Part shown: piece by piece, positions 1 to 8,674 of the stretch
Layout of the letters: each line of letters opens with the position of its first letter
How positions within the stretch are numbered: the first letter of the stretch is position 1
Assembly: GCA_900555665.1 (NCBI GenBank)
Contig: USLX01000001.1
Coordinates: 1-64,000, forward strand
Length of the DNA: 64,000 nt
DNA from: an uncultured Eubacteriales bacterium
GTDB lineage: Bacteria > Bacillota > Clostridia > Oscillospirales > Oscillospiraceae
Reading direction: 5' to 3'
Notes under the pieces: generated by a model
The model's database searches: none
What the model was told of the DNA's origin: nothing
Seen by the model: the letters and a program-made list of their open reading frames with translations, nothing else
Made by a program: the position numbers and the translations under genes

Positions 1-169
1 CGCAGCCCTCTTCCAGATAGGGCTGCACGCTCTCCCAAGCAGCCTTCTCCACCAGCGCGATCATGGCGGGGGTGGCGTACACCTGCAGCGCGCCGCTGCC
101 CATGGTGGCGGCGGTGTTCTTTTCTGTTACCAGGCACTCGGCCTGGCCCTTAATGCCCACATTCAGCAT
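1..169 (-). CDS. Thioesterase, FlK-like hotdog family (N-terminal part only)
   Basis: The gene runs off the left edge; 56 codons are visible from an ATG at 169 preceded by an AAAGGAAAA purine-rich site. The visible residues (MLNVGIKGQAECLV, NTAATMGSGALQVYATPAMIALVE) match the N-terminus of fluoroacetyl-CoA-thioesterase-like (FlK) hotdog proteins, which hydrolyse acyl-CoA thioesters in the cytoplasm. The conserved 'YATPAMIALVE' stretch forms the hotdog helix. It lies 149 bp downstream of the gyrA fragment on the same strand. The family call rests on motif recognition; the substrate cannot be inferred. Confidence 0.75.
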   Translation of the reverse strand, partial: MLNVGIKGQAECLVTEKNTAATMGSGALQVYATPAMIALVEKAAWESVQPYLEEGC

Positions 170-318
170 AGCGTTTTCCTTTTCTGCCGCAAAGCGGTCT
201 TGGTTGGCGGCGGCCGCTGGGCTGCCGCATGAATTGCGTTCCGGTTCGGGCCGCTTTCCCACAGGCGGCCCGTTCCGAGTATAGTACGAAACGCTCTGCC
301 GCGCAAGGGGAAAGTCGA

Positions 319-1317
319 TTACTCCTCGTCCGATTCGGTCACAGGCTCCGCCGCATCCGGCTGCTCGATGGGGGCCTGGGCGTTCTCCTCGTCCCGCTCG
401 CTGCGGGCCACGGTAACCACCCGGTCGCTCTCGGCCAGGCGCATGACCCGCACGCCGCTGCCGTAACGGCTCTGCACGTTGATGTCCGCCGCGTGCATCC
501 GGATCAGGATGCCCTCCTGGCTGATGAGGATCACATCGTCGTCGTCGTCCAGGATCTTCACGCCGGCCACGCTGCCCTGGGCGTAGTTGCGGATGCCCTT
601 GCCGCCGCGGCTTTGCAGGCGGTAGTCACTCAGCTGGCTGCGGCGGCCCTTGCCGCCCTCGGTCACGGTGAACACTGTGGCGCCCTCGCGGGCCACGCCG
701 GCGCCCACCACATAGTCGCCCTCGGCCAGGTTGATGGCGCGCACGCCATGGCTGGTGCGGCCCACGCTGCGGGCATCGCTCTCGGCAAAGCGGATGGCCT
801 GGCCGTCGTGGGTGGCCAGCACCAGTTCGTCCTCGCCGCTGGTGATGTGGGTCCAGGCCAGGGCGTCGCCCTCGTACAGGCTCACCGCATTCAGGCCGCC
901 GCGGCGGATGTTGGCATATTCGGCCAGGGCGGTGCGCTTGATAAGGCCGTTTTTGGTGATCATGGTCAGGTAGCCGTCCTGGCTGCCGTCCGGCTGACGC
1001 AGCATGGTGGTGATCTTCTCACCCTCCTGCAGCTGCAGCAGGTTCACAATGTTGGTGCCCTTGCTGGTGCGGCTGCCCTCGTAGATCTGGTAGCCCTTCA
1101 GGCGGAACACCCGGCCCGTGTTGGTGACAAACAGCATATGGTCGTGGGTGGAACCGATGAACAGCTCCTCCACAAAGTCCTCTTCCTTGGTGGCCATGCT
1201 GGAAATGCCGCCGCCGTGGATCAGGCTGGCGGCCAGCGTACCCTCGGGCAGGTGGAAGCCCAGCACAAGCACCCGGGGCAGATCCAGCGGCGAGGCCCCC
1301 TGCACCAGCAGCGCCAC
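319..1317 (-). CDS. gyrA: DNA gyrase subunit A, C-terminal domain only (truncated)
   Basis: From about residue 37 (MATKEEDFVEELF) to the end this is the six-bladed beta-pinwheel DNA-wrapping domain of GyrA. The GyrA box (QSRGGKG) is present, and the tail is acidic (ending TESDEE) as in intact GyrA. The whole breakage-reunion half, including the catalytic tyrosine, is absent. Residues 1-35 (starting MALLVQGASPLDLP) do not resemble the preceding GyrA blade, so the GyrA match stops abruptly near position 1210. A full gyrA is about 800 residues; this is 332. Either a real truncation/rearrangement or an assembly join explains it. The protein is unlikely to act as a gyrase alone. Confidence 0.8.
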   Translation of the reverse strand: MALLVQGASPLDLPRVLVLGFHLPEGTLAASLIHGGGISSMATKEEDFVEELFIGSTHDHMLFVTNTGRVFRLKGYQIYEGSRTSKGTNIVNLLQLQEGEKITTMLRQPDGSQDGYLTMITKNGLIKRTALAEYANIRRGGLNAVSLYEGDALAWTHITSGEDELVLATHDGQAIRFAESDARSVGRTSHGVRAINLAEGDYVVGAGVAREGATVFTVTEGGKGRRSQLSDYRLQSRGGKGIRNYAQGSVAGVKILDDDDDVILISQEGILIRMHAADINVQSRYGSGVRVMRLAESDRVVTVARSERDEENAQAPIEQPDAAEPVTESDEE

Positions 1318-1392
1318 CGCGCAGGCGGCGATGATGCTCTACCGGCTGCTCGTCACCGGCGCATAAGGCGCATCGGACGCGGAAAATTGAAT

Positions 1393-1430
1393 AAAAACAC
1401 AGCCACCGGCCTGCCGGTGGTTGTGTTTTT
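1393..1430 (-). terminator. Rho-independent terminator after the SLH/LRR gene
   Basis: Arms ACAGCCACCGGC and GCCGGTGGTTGT are nearly perfectly complementary and flanked by A5 and T5 runs, so it can stop transcription in either direction. It sits 8 bp past the stop of the minus-strand SLH gene. Confidence 0.85.
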
Positions 1431-1437
1431 ATGTTTT

Positions 1438-3978
1438 TTATTTGTTCAGGAGCTCGCAGAAGCGCATGAGGATCGTGGCGACCTCGGCGCGGGAGGCGTT
1501 CGCCTGCGGGCGGAGCTGGCCGTTCGAGCCCTGAATCAGGCCCTGGCCGACGGCCCACTGCATCGCGGAGACGGCCCACGCACTGATGTCGGAAGCGTCC
1601 GTAAACTGCGTCAGATTCTCAGAGAGCGTGACTGCTTCGAGGCCGTTTTTCACGGCATAGCGGAAGAGCATCGTCACAAGCTGCTCGCGCGTGATCGCGC
1701 CGGTCATATTCGTGCCGTCGGAGATTTCGTACTCCATCGCCCAGCGCTGCCCGGCCTGATACCACGGCGTGCCGGACGTGTTCTTGCCGTCGAGGCGGGC
1801 GAGAATCGTGACGATCATGCCGCGCGTCGTGGCCGCTTCGGGGGAGAATTCGCCCTCGCCGGTGCCATTCATCAGGCCCTTGTCGACCGCGTAGTTGACC
1901 GCGGAAGCGTACCAGGCGTTGCCCGCAACGTCCGTAAACTTGGTCTTACCCGCGTCGGGATTGAACGGAAGCTGTGCCGGGGCCGAGGGGGTAACGGGGA
2001 TGACGGGCGCGGGAGGCGGCGCGACGATTTGGAACGTAGCCGTGCCGACGACTGCGTCGCCGACCTTGACAGTGGCTGTCGCTGTGCCGACGTTGATGTT
2101 GTTCACATATTCGACCGTGAAGCCCTCAGTGATGGTCTGTCCGTTTGCCGTGACCTCAACAGCAGGCGTCAGCGGCAGACCCGTGTAGGTCTGGTCCGCG
2201 ATGACAGGGTTGATCGAATAGAAAGCCCCGTCGATCATCACGCTGATCGTCACATCGACTTTTGCAAATGTTGTGCCGTCATACTGGGCCTTGATTGTGG
2301 CCTTCTGTCCGACCGAGCCGATTGCTTTGATCTTGCCGCTCTCGTCGACCGTAACGGCGCTCTCATTGGTGCTGAGATAGGTGACAGTCGGGCAGGTCTT
2401 GCCTTCCGGCGTTTCGAATGTCAGCATGGCTTGTTCAGTATTCTGTCCCATGTTCCCATTCGCCGCCACTGTATATTTTGTACCCGCATTTATGAGATTT
2501 TGATTGCCCTGATATGCATTATCAATTTTAAGTTCCTTCGGATACAGTGCGCGTTCAAGCAATTTGGCACTTCCAAATGCGTAGTTATTGATTTCGGAAA
2601 CGCCCGTACCGATCACGATTGTTTTCAGGCCGCCTAAGGAATTCGAAAACAAGCTCATGCTGTTTTCAGCCGGGGCAGTACCTACTACGATCGTTTCCAA
2701 TGTGTGCGTCGTATCCGTGTTATTAAATGTAAAGATGTGATATCCACTCGCATCCTCTGACTTCTCAAATTGAATTTCAGAGAGGGGAATCCGAATCGTC
2801 TGAACACCAGTATCCTGATAAAACGCAGCATAACCAATGGTCATACTTCCTTCATGAAGTGTGATTTCTGAGATATGCGGGCATTCTGCAAATGCATAAG
2901 TATCGATTTTTTTCAGAGAATCCGGGAATGTCAACTCACCGCTGATGCCTGACCCTTTAAAAGCGGAACTACCGATTGTTTCCAAACCTTGTCCAAAAGT
3001 CACGGTTGCCAACTGCTTGCAATTCTCAAATGCGCGGTCGCCGATTGTCTTCACGCTGTCCGAAAAAGAAACAGAAGTAAATTTCAGTCCCTTGAATATA
3101 GCAGCCGGGAACTCCTCGATCTGCGCTTGGAAGTCCAGTTTCCCATTAAAGCCCGTGCTTGCAAAGGCGTTCTCGCCAATCGTCGTTACAGACGCAGGAA
3201 TAACAAGATCGCCCGTCATTGTAGCGCATTTATAAAAAGCAGATACACCAATCTCTTTTACACTGTTTCCAAGGTTCAGCGAAGTGAAACCGGTTCCCTC
3301 AAATGCAGACCGCCCAATGGTCTGCACACTATCCGGAATCACTAATTCGCCGGTGACTTTAGCACAGCCATTCATCGCAAAGTCATTGATAGTCGTGACC
3401 GTGCTCGGAATGGTAAAATCACCAGCGCAGTCCTGCGACACCTGATAGAGTGTGGTCTTGTTCTTGCTGTAAAGGACTTTGCCGCCTCCCTCGCTGCAAA
3501 GATACGGGCTGTTTGCGTCAACATTGACAACAAATGTACCATAAAAGGCAGTCGCACCAAGCTCCCGCACACTGGCCGGAAGCGTGGTCTCGATGGTATT
3601 ACAGTTCCAGAACGCATTCGTGCCAATGGAAATGACCGTAGCGGGGATTTTCACTTCAGTAACACTTGCCTGTAAAAATGCATTATTGCCAATATGCGTC
3701 AGGCCATTCGGAAGGACGATCGTATTGATCTTCTCGCGATCAGCTTTGTTTGTTCCAAGCGCCGTATGCCAAGGCGCTTTGCCGACAGCATAATCCGCCA
3801 TATCGCCAGAACCGGAGATGGTCAGGGTGTAGGTCGCGCCATCTTCGTGCTGTGTCAGCGTCCATGTGAGGGCGTCGCCGCAGGAGCCAGTGACCGGGTC
3901 AGCCGCCAGGGCCGTGGCGGGCAGCAGCGCCAGCAGCATCACCAATGTCAGAAGACACGCCAAAAGTCGTTTTTTCAT
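1438..3978 (-). CDS. Secreted BspA-type leucine-rich-repeat protein with Ig-like modules and three SLH domains
   Basis: 846 residues. The start at 3978 is chosen because GGAGGAAACAGTC precedes it and a classic signal peptide follows (MKKRLLACLLTL..., cleaved after ALA near residue 25); the frame opens 15 codons earlier without a good site. Roughly residues 60-460 are LRR_5/BspA repeats (pattern IGxxAFxxCxxLxxVxIPxSV). About 515-585 looks like a BIG2-type Ig module (LSTNESAVTVDESGKIKAIG), about 590-650 like an MBG-type module, and 690-846 hold three SLH repeats (FTDVAGNAWYASAVNYAV; SRAEVATILMRF). SLH domains bind pyruvylated secondary wall polysaccharide, so it should be cell-wall anchored and probably adhesive. 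Monocistronic, with its own terminator. Base composition is lower in G+C through the repeats than in neighbours. Confidence 0.9.
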   Translation of the reverse strand: MKKRLLACLLTLVMLLALLPATALAADPVTGSCGDALTWTLTQHEDGATYTLTISGSGDMADYAVGKAPWHTALGTNKADREKINTIVLPNGLTHIGNNAFLQASVTEVKIPATVISIGTNAFWNCNTIETTLPASVRELGATAFYGTFVVNVDANSPYLCSEGGGKVLYSKNKTTLYQVSQDCAGDFTIPSTVTTINDFAMNGCAKVTGELVIPDSVQTIGRSAFEGTGFTSLNLGNSVKEIGVSAFYKCATMTGDLVIPASVTTIGENAFASTGFNGKLDFQAQIEEFPAAIFKGLKFTSVSFSDSVKTIGDRAFENCKQLATVTFGQGLETIGSSAFKGSGISGELTFPDSLKKIDTYAFAECPHISEITLHEGSMTIGYAAFYQDTGVQTIRIPLSEIQFEKSEDASGYHIFTFNNTDTTHTLETIVVGTAPAENSMSLFSNSLGGLKTIVIGTGVSEINNYAFGSAKLLERALYPKELKIDNAYQGNQNLINAGTKYTVAANGNMGQNTEQAMLTFETPEGKTCPTVTYLSTNESAVTVDESGKIKAIGSVGQKATIKAQYDGTTFAKVDVTISVMIDGAFYSINPVIADQTYTGLPLTPAVEVTANGQTITEGFTVEYVNNINVGTATATVKVGDAVVGTATFQIVAPPPAPVIPVTPSAPAQLPFNPDAGKTKFTDVAGNAWYASAVNYAVDKGLMNGTGEGEFSPEAATTRGMIVTILARLDGKNTSGTPWYQAGQRWAMEYEISDGTNMTGAITREQLVTMLFRYAVKNGLEAVTLSENLTQFTDASDISAWAVSAMQWAVGQGLIQGSNGQLRPQANASRAEVATILMRFCELLNK

Positions 3979-4009
3979 GACTGTTTCCTCCATGATGTAT
4001 GAATTTGCT

Positions 4010-4047
4010 CCATGCACGTGCATGGAAAGAGGGCCATGGCCCTCTTT
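4010..4047. promoter_or_regulatory. Two adjacent perfect palindromes upstream of the SLH gene
   Basis: CCATGCACGTGCATGG (4010-4025) is a perfect 16-bp palindrome and is directly followed by a perfect 22-bp palindrome centred on GGCCATGGCC (4026-4047). They lie 32-69 bp upstream of the SLH start codon. They may be an operator, or a hairpin in the 5' leader; the second could also end leftward-reading transcripts. Confidence 0.45.
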
Positions 4048-4164
4048 ATTACCACCTGTATTTTACCATATCTGGATGTTGCTATCAATAGATTTTTTGC
4101 TTTTCTACGCAAAAAATGCGGGGGAAAGGGAGCGGGGGAGGCGGGCGAAGTGCCGCGGAAGACC

Positions 4165-4385
4165 GAGGGCCTTAATCCCCTCAGTCGCGGCAAGCCGCGC
4201 CAAATGCCTGCGGGCATTCCGGGGCGCGGCTCTGACATGCCACCGGCATGTCATTCACTCCCGCGCCCCCGCTTCGCGGCCCCTTGATGCAATCGAGGGG
4301 AGCCTTTGTCCGCTGCGGCGGGGTTCTCCCCCTGTCTGCGCGGAGCGCAGACAGCCCCCTCTTGGTAGAGGGGGCCTTTCTATGG
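4165..4385. repeat. Mosaic of short palindromic repeat modules (site 1 of 8)
   Basis: This gene-free stretch between the SLH and ABC genes consists of consecutive G+C-rich stem-loops: CGCGGCAAGCCGCG, GACATGCCACCGGCATGTC, GCGGCCCCTTGATGCAATC with GAGGGGAGC, CTGTCTGCGCGGAGCGCAGACAG and CCCCCTCTTGGTAGAGGGGG. The same modules recur in different order at seven other intergenic sites in the window. The last stem is close to the stop of the ABC gene and may also act in termination. Confidence 0.65.
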
Positions 4386-4387
4386 GG

Positions 4388-6352
4388 TTATTCGAGCTCG
4401 AAGGCGCCGGTATAGAGTTGGTAATAGGTGCCGTGCTGGGCGATGAGGTCGTCGTGCGTGCCGCGCTCGATGATGCGTCCGTGGTCGAGGACCATGATTG
4501 CGTCGCTGTTGCGGACCGTGGACAGGCGGTGCGCGATGACAAAGACCGTCCGGCCCTTCATCAGCGCATCCATGCCGCGCTGGACGAGCGATTCGGTGCG
4601 CGTGTCGATGGAACTGGTTGCCTCGTCGAGAATCATGACCGGGGGATCGGCAACGGCCGCGCGCGCGATGGAGAGCAGCTGCCGCTGACCCTGCGAGAGG
4701 TTCGCGCCGTTGGACGTCAGCATTGTATTGTAGCCCTCGGGCAGGCGCGTGATGAAATCGTGCGCGTTGGCGAGCTTGGCGGCGTTGATGCAGTCTTCAT
4801 CGCTGGCGTCGAGCTTGCCGTAGCGAATGTTGTCCATGACCGTGCCGGTGAAGAGGTTGACGTCCTGCAGGACGATGCCGAGCGAGTGGCGCAGATCGGC
4901 CTTTTTGATGCGGTTGATGTTGACGCCGTCATATTTGATCTTGCCGTCGGCGATGTCGTAGAAGCGGTTGATGAGGTTTGTGATGGTCGTCTTGCCCGCG
5001 CCGGTCGCGCCGACGAAGGCCAGCTTCTGGCCGGGTTCGGCGTAAAGCGAGATATCATGCAGGACGGTTTTATCCGGCTCATAGCCAAAATCAACCCCGA
5101 AGAAGCGGACGTCGCCGCGCAGCTCCATGAGGGTGATTTGCCCATCGCGGGGCGGATATTTCCAGGCCCACGTCCCGGTACGCTCGGCACACTCGGTCAG
5201 GCTGCCGTCCGCGTTTTTGCGGCAGCGGACGAGCGTGACGTCGCCGTCGTCGGTTTCGGGCTGTTCGTCGAGCAGCTCGAAGATCCGCCCTGCGCCGGCG
5301 ATGGCCATGACAACCGCGTTGATCTGGTCGGAGACGCGGGAGATATTGCCCGTGAACTGCTTCGTCATGCCGAGGAACGACGCAATGACCGGGATGGAGA
5401 GCACGCCGACGAGCGTGCCGGTGTGGAAGAGGGTTTCAAAGGAAAGATTCGGCACGGAGCCGCCCGAGCAGACCAGCAGGCCGCCGACAAAGGCCGTGAG
5501 CGTATAGAGGATGTTGCCGATGTTGTTCATGATGGGCATGAAGATGTTCGCAAAGCGGTTGGCATTGCGGGAATCCTGGAAGAGCTGGTCATTGAGGCGG
5601 TCAAAATCGGCCTCTGCGGCCTGTTCGTGGCAGAAGACCTGCACGACCTTCTGGCCGTTCATCATCTCTTCAATATATCCTTCGGCTTTGGCAAGCGACT
5701 TTTGCTGCCGGACGAAGAAGGAGGCGGATTTGCCGCCGATGGACTTCGTCACGCGCGTCATTGCGAAAATGCCGAGCAGCACGATCAGCATCAGCGGGAC
5801 GGAATAGTAGAGCATGATGAAGATCAGGCCGATGCACATGAGCCCCGAGGAGAACAGCTGCGGCAGGCTCTGCGAGATGAGCTGGCGGAGCGTGTCGGTA
5901 TCGTTGGTGTAGTAGCTCATGATGTCGCCGCGCGAGTTCTGGTCGAAATAGCGGATGGGGAGCGTCTGCATCTTCGAGAACATGCGGGTACGGGTGTTGT
6001 GCAGGAAGCCCTGCGTGACGTCCGCCATCAGCTGCGTATAGACGCCCGCGCAGACGACGCTGACAGAGTAGAGCAGAACCATCAGGAGGACGGCCTGAAT
6101 CATGTTCGGCAGGATCGCGTCCCAGCCGGTGGTGAGGCCGGTCTCGATGTAGCTTGTGATGGTCTTGACGAAGATCGTCGGCGTGATGCCGATGACGGCG
6201 TTGAGCGCGATGCAGACCACAACGGCCGTCAGCTTGCCGGGATAGTCGTGGAAGAGCATGCCCATCAGGCGGCGGAAGGCCTTCCCGTCGACCTTCTGCC
6301 CGCCTGCGAAGCCGCGCGGGCCGCCCTTGCGGGGCATTCTGTTATTCGCCAT
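4388..6352 (-). CDS. ABC exporter half-transporter (permease-ATPase), catalytic partner
   Basis: 654 residues from the ATG at 6352, chosen for GAGGAGGCGCGGACG just upstream; the frame opens 27 codons earlier within the preceding gene. It overlaps the previous gene's end by 11 bp. A six-helix type-1 exporter core (about 40-350) is followed by a nucleotide-binding domain with Walker A GATGAGKTT, signature LSQGQRQ, Walker B ILDEATSSIDT with the catalytic glutamate, and the switch histidine in IAHRLST. A ~20-residue insertion with a W-rich stretch (GTWAWKYPPRDG) precedes the NBD. Known heterodimeric LmrCD/BmrCD-like pumps pair such a subunit with one carrying a degenerate ATP site, which the upstream gene shows. 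Likely exports drugs or peptides. Confidence 0.9.
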   Translation of the reverse strand: MANNRMPRKGGPRGFAGGQKVDGKAFRRLMGMLFHDYPGKLTAVVVCIALNAVIGITPTIFVKTITSYIETGLTTGWDAILPNMIQAVLLMVLLYSVSVVCAGVYTQLMADVTQGFLHNTRTRMFSKMQTLPIRYFDQNSRGDIMSYYTNDTDTLRQLISQSLPQLFSSGLMCIGLIFIMLYYSVPLMLIVLLGIFAMTRVTKSIGGKSASFFVRQQKSLAKAEGYIEEMMNGQKVVQVFCHEQAAEADFDRLNDQLFQDSRNANRFANIFMPIMNNIGNILYTLTAFVGGLLVCSGGSVPNLSFETLFHTGTLVGVLSIPVIASFLGMTKQFTGNISRVSDQINAVVMAIAGAGRIFELLDEQPETDDGDVTLVRCRKNADGSLTECAERTGTWAWKYPPRDGQITLMELRGDVRFFGVDFGYEPDKTVLHDISLYAEPGQKLAFVGATGAGKTTITNLINRFYDIADGKIKYDGVNINRIKKADLRHSLGIVLQDVNLFTGTVMDNIRYGKLDASDEDCINAAKLANAHDFITRLPEGYNTMLTSNGANLSQGQRQLLSIARAAVADPPVMILDEATSSIDTRTESLVQRGMDALMKGRTVFVIAHRLSTVRNSDAIMVLDHGRIIERGTHDDLIAQHGTYYQLYTGAFELE

Positions 6353-8087
6353 CGTCCGCGCCTCCTCTCGTCTGGGATTCATAGACCTCGCGGTAGATCT
6401 GGTTCGTTTGCAGCAGCGCCTCGTGCGTGCCAAGGCCGTCGATGCGGCCGTTTTCCATCACGACGATCAGGTCTGCGTCCTGCACGGACGCGATGCGCTG
6501 CGCGATGATGATCTTCGTCGTCTCGGGGATCTCGGTGGCAAACGCCTGTCGGATGAGGGCGTCCGTCTTCGTGTCGACGGCGGATGTCGAATCGTCCAGG
6601 ATCAGCACCTTCGGCTTTTTCAGCAGCGCCCGCGCGATGCACAGCCGCTGCTTCTGTCCGCCGGAGACGTTCGTGCCGCCCTGTTCGATGTAGGTGTCGT
6701 AGCCATCGGGGAAGGAACGGACAAAGTCGTCCGCCTGCGCGAGGCGGCAGGCGCGGACAAGGTCGTCATCGGTCGCGTCCGGGTCGCCCCAGCGGAGGTT
6801 CTCTTTGATCGTGCCGGAGAAGAGCACATTCTTTTGCAGTACCACGGCTACCTGATTGCGAAGCGCCTCAATGTCGTACTCGCGCACGTCATGCCCGCCG
6901 ACGCGGACCGAGCCTTCGGTTGCATCGTAGAGGCGGGAGATGAGCTGGATGAGGCTCGTCTTGGAAGAGCCGGTGCCGCCAAGGATACCGACGGTTGCGC
7001 CGGAGGGGATATGCAGGTCGATGTCTTCCAACGCCATACGCTCGGCTTTGGCGGAGTATCTGAAGCTGACGTGCTCAAAATCGACTGCGCCGTTTGCAAC
7101 CTCCAGAAGCGGAGCGGCGGGATTTTGAAGGTCGGATTCTGTGTCCAGCACTTCGGCGATACGCTTGGCCGAGGCCGAGGCCATTGTCACCATGACAAAG
7201 ATCATCGAGAGCATCATCAGGCTCATCAGGATGGACATGGAGTAGGTGATCATACTGGTCAGCGTGCCGACGTTGAGATAGGTGCCGCCGGACTGGACAA
7301 TGAGCTTGGCAGCAAAATAGCAGATCAGGATGCGCGACATGTAGACGCAGAACTGCATGAGCGGTGTATTCGTGGCGAGAATTTTTTCGGCCTTCAGGAA
7401 ATCCTTGCGGACATCGTCGGAGGCGGCGGTGAATTTTTCTGTCTCATAGTCTTCGCGTACGAAGCTCTTTACCACGCGCATAGCCTGGACGTTTTCCTGC
7501 ACGGAGTTATTCAGCCGGTCGTACTTTTTAAAAACGGCCTTGAACAGCGGCATGGCAAACTTCATCATGAGAATCAGACCGAAGCCGAGGATCGGGATGG
7601 CTGCGGCAAAGATGAAGGCAAGCTGCTTGCCGACCTTGATGGACATGATGACCGAAAAGATGAGCATCAGCGGCGCACGGACGGCCGTGCGAATGATCAT
7701 CATAAATGCTTGCTGCACGTTGGAGACGTCGGTCGTCAGGCGAGTGACGAGAGAGGACGTCGAAAATTGGTCGATGTTGGCGAAGGAAAAGCTCTGTACG
7801 CGGTAAAACAGATCATGCCGGAGATTTTTTGCAAAGCCCGTCGATGCGGCGGCGCAGAACCAGCCGGAAGCCATGCCGAAGCCGAGGGACAAAAAGGCCA
7901 GCACCAGCAGGCGGATGCCGTAGTGAAAAATGACGTCGCGGCTGCATCCGGCCTGGATTTGGTTGACAAGCTGCGCGGTGTAGAGCGGGATGATGCACTC
8001 GCATACCACTTCGCCGATCATCAAAAGCGGCGTCAGGATCGTGTCGCGCCGGTATTCCCGGATGCAGGCGGCCAGACGTTTGATCAT
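6342..8087 (-). CDS. ABC exporter half-transporter, partner with degenerate ATP site
   Basis: 581 residues. N-terminal type-1 exporter membrane domain (about 1-310), then an NBD with Walker A GGTGSSKTS (the last glycine before lysine replaced by serine), signature VSGGQKQ, and Walker B ILDDSTSAVDT with Asp in place of the catalytic Glu. These substitutions are typical of the non-hydrolysing half of heterodimeric exporters. It overlaps the MarR gene upstream by 4 bp (ATGA) and the next ABC gene by 11 bp, so the three are translationally coupled. Substrate unknown; MarR control suggests efflux of a toxic small molecule. Confidence 0.9.
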   Translation of the reverse strand: MIKRLAACIREYRRDTILTPLLMIGEVVCECIIPLYTAQLVNQIQAGCSRDVIFHYGIRLLVLAFLSLGFGMASGWFCAAASTGFAKNLRHDLFYRVQSFSFANIDQFSTSSLVTRLTTDVSNVQQAFMMIIRTAVRAPLMLIFSVIMSIKVGKQLAFIFAAAIPILGFGLILMMKFAMPLFKAVFKKYDRLNNSVQENVQAMRVVKSFVREDYETEKFTAASDDVRKDFLKAEKILATNTPLMQFCVYMSRILICYFAAKLIVQSGGTYLNVGTLTSMITYSMSILMSLMMLSMIFVMVTMASASAKRIAEVLDTESDLQNPAAPLLEVANGAVDFEHVSFRYSAKAERMALEDIDLHIPSGATVGILGGTGSSKTSLIQLISRLYDATEGSVRVGGHDVREYDIEALRNQVAVVLQKNVLFSGTIKENLRWGDPDATDDDLVRACRLAQADDFVRSFPDGYDTYIEQGGTNVSGGQKQRLCIARALLKKPKVLILDDSTSAVDTKTDALIRQAFATEIPETTKIIIAQRIASVQDADLIVVMENGRIDGLGTHEALLQTNQIYREVYESQTRGGADDGE

Positions 8088-8533
8088 GGGATTTCTACCT
8101 CCTTACCTTCCGAGAGATTGACAATGGCCCGGTCGAGCAGGGTGAGCAGAGATTGCACCTCGTCGGGGGAAAAGCCCTGCAGGGTCTGCTGCTCCAAGTC
8201 GTGAAAGACCTGATGGATCTCTTTGTGGCACTGTTCGGCGCGCACGGTGGGCTCGATGCGCTTGCAGCGCCGGTCGTCCGGATCCGGTGAGCAGACGATA
8301 AAGCCCTTTGCCTCCAGCCGGGCCAGCAGACCGGACACCGTCGGGTGCGTCAGGTGGAAGCGCTGCTCAAGATCCTTTGGATAGACGACCTCGCCGCGAT
8401 GCTCCTCCAGATAGCGCAGGACATAGGACTGCATGGCCGTGAGATCCATGGCGGTGAATTTCTGGTCGACGCGCTGTTTGCCCGCCTGATCGAGCAGGCG
8501 GAAGCGCCGGAATAGAAACAGATTTTCTTCCAT
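8084..8533 (-). CDS. MarR-family transcriptional regulator
   Basis: 149 residues from the ATG at 8533 (GAGGTATCCGCA before it; a TTG 18 bp earlier is less likely). The winged helix lies at roughly 30-100 (AMQSYVLRYLEEHRGEVVYPKDLEQRFHLTHPTVSGLLARLEAKGFI) with the wing motif SPDPDDRRCKRIEPT. It is first in the operon with the two exporter genes. An inverted repeat overlapping its promoter (see 8556-8588) suggests autorepression released by a pump substrate. Confidence 0.9.
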   Translation of the reverse strand: MEENLFLFRRFRLLDQAGKQRVDQKFTAMDLTAMQSYVLRYLEEHRGEVVYPKDLEQRFHLTHPTVSGLLARLEAKGFIVCSPDPDDRRCKRIEPTVRAEQCHKEIHQVFHDLEQQTLQGFSPDEVQSLLTLLDRAIVNLSEGKEVEIP

Positions 8534-8555
8534 TGCGGATACCTCAAACAAAAAA

Positions 8556-8588
8556 GTAGCGTGCGACGTATTTTAGGTCGCACGCTAC
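8556..8588 (-). promoter_or_regulatory. Inverted repeat, candidate MarR operator
   Basis: GTAGCGTGCGAC, a 9-bp spacer, then GTCGCACGCTAC: perfect 12-bp arms. It starts directly beyond the -10 box, so a bound repressor would cover the transcription start. It is followed by six T on the minus strand, so it could also form a terminator hairpin for fliB read-through or a leader attenuator. Confidence 0.7.
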
Positions 8589-8616
8589 ATTTTAGCAGAT
8601 TCCCCGGAAAATGCAA
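8589..8616 (-). promoter_or_regulatory. Promoter of the marR-ABC operon
   Basis: Minus strand: -35 TTGCAT (8611-8616), 16-bp spacer, -10 TAAAAT (8589-8594), placed immediately upstream of the inverted repeat and about 55 bp from the marR start. Confidence 0.6.
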
Positions 8617-8674
8617 GGGGGAAGCATGAAGTTTTTGCACAAGAAATATCAACATATTTTGTGTAAAATCACGA

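Noticed and set aside
4165..4385. CRISPR array
   Set aside because: Palindromic units recur, but spacing is irregular, units differ, there are no equal-length unique spacers and no cas genes.
6342..8087. Broken ABC transporter because of the altered Walker A (GGTGSSKTS) and Walker B
   Set aside because: Such changes are the normal degenerate site of heterodimeric exporters, and the partner subunit is canonical.
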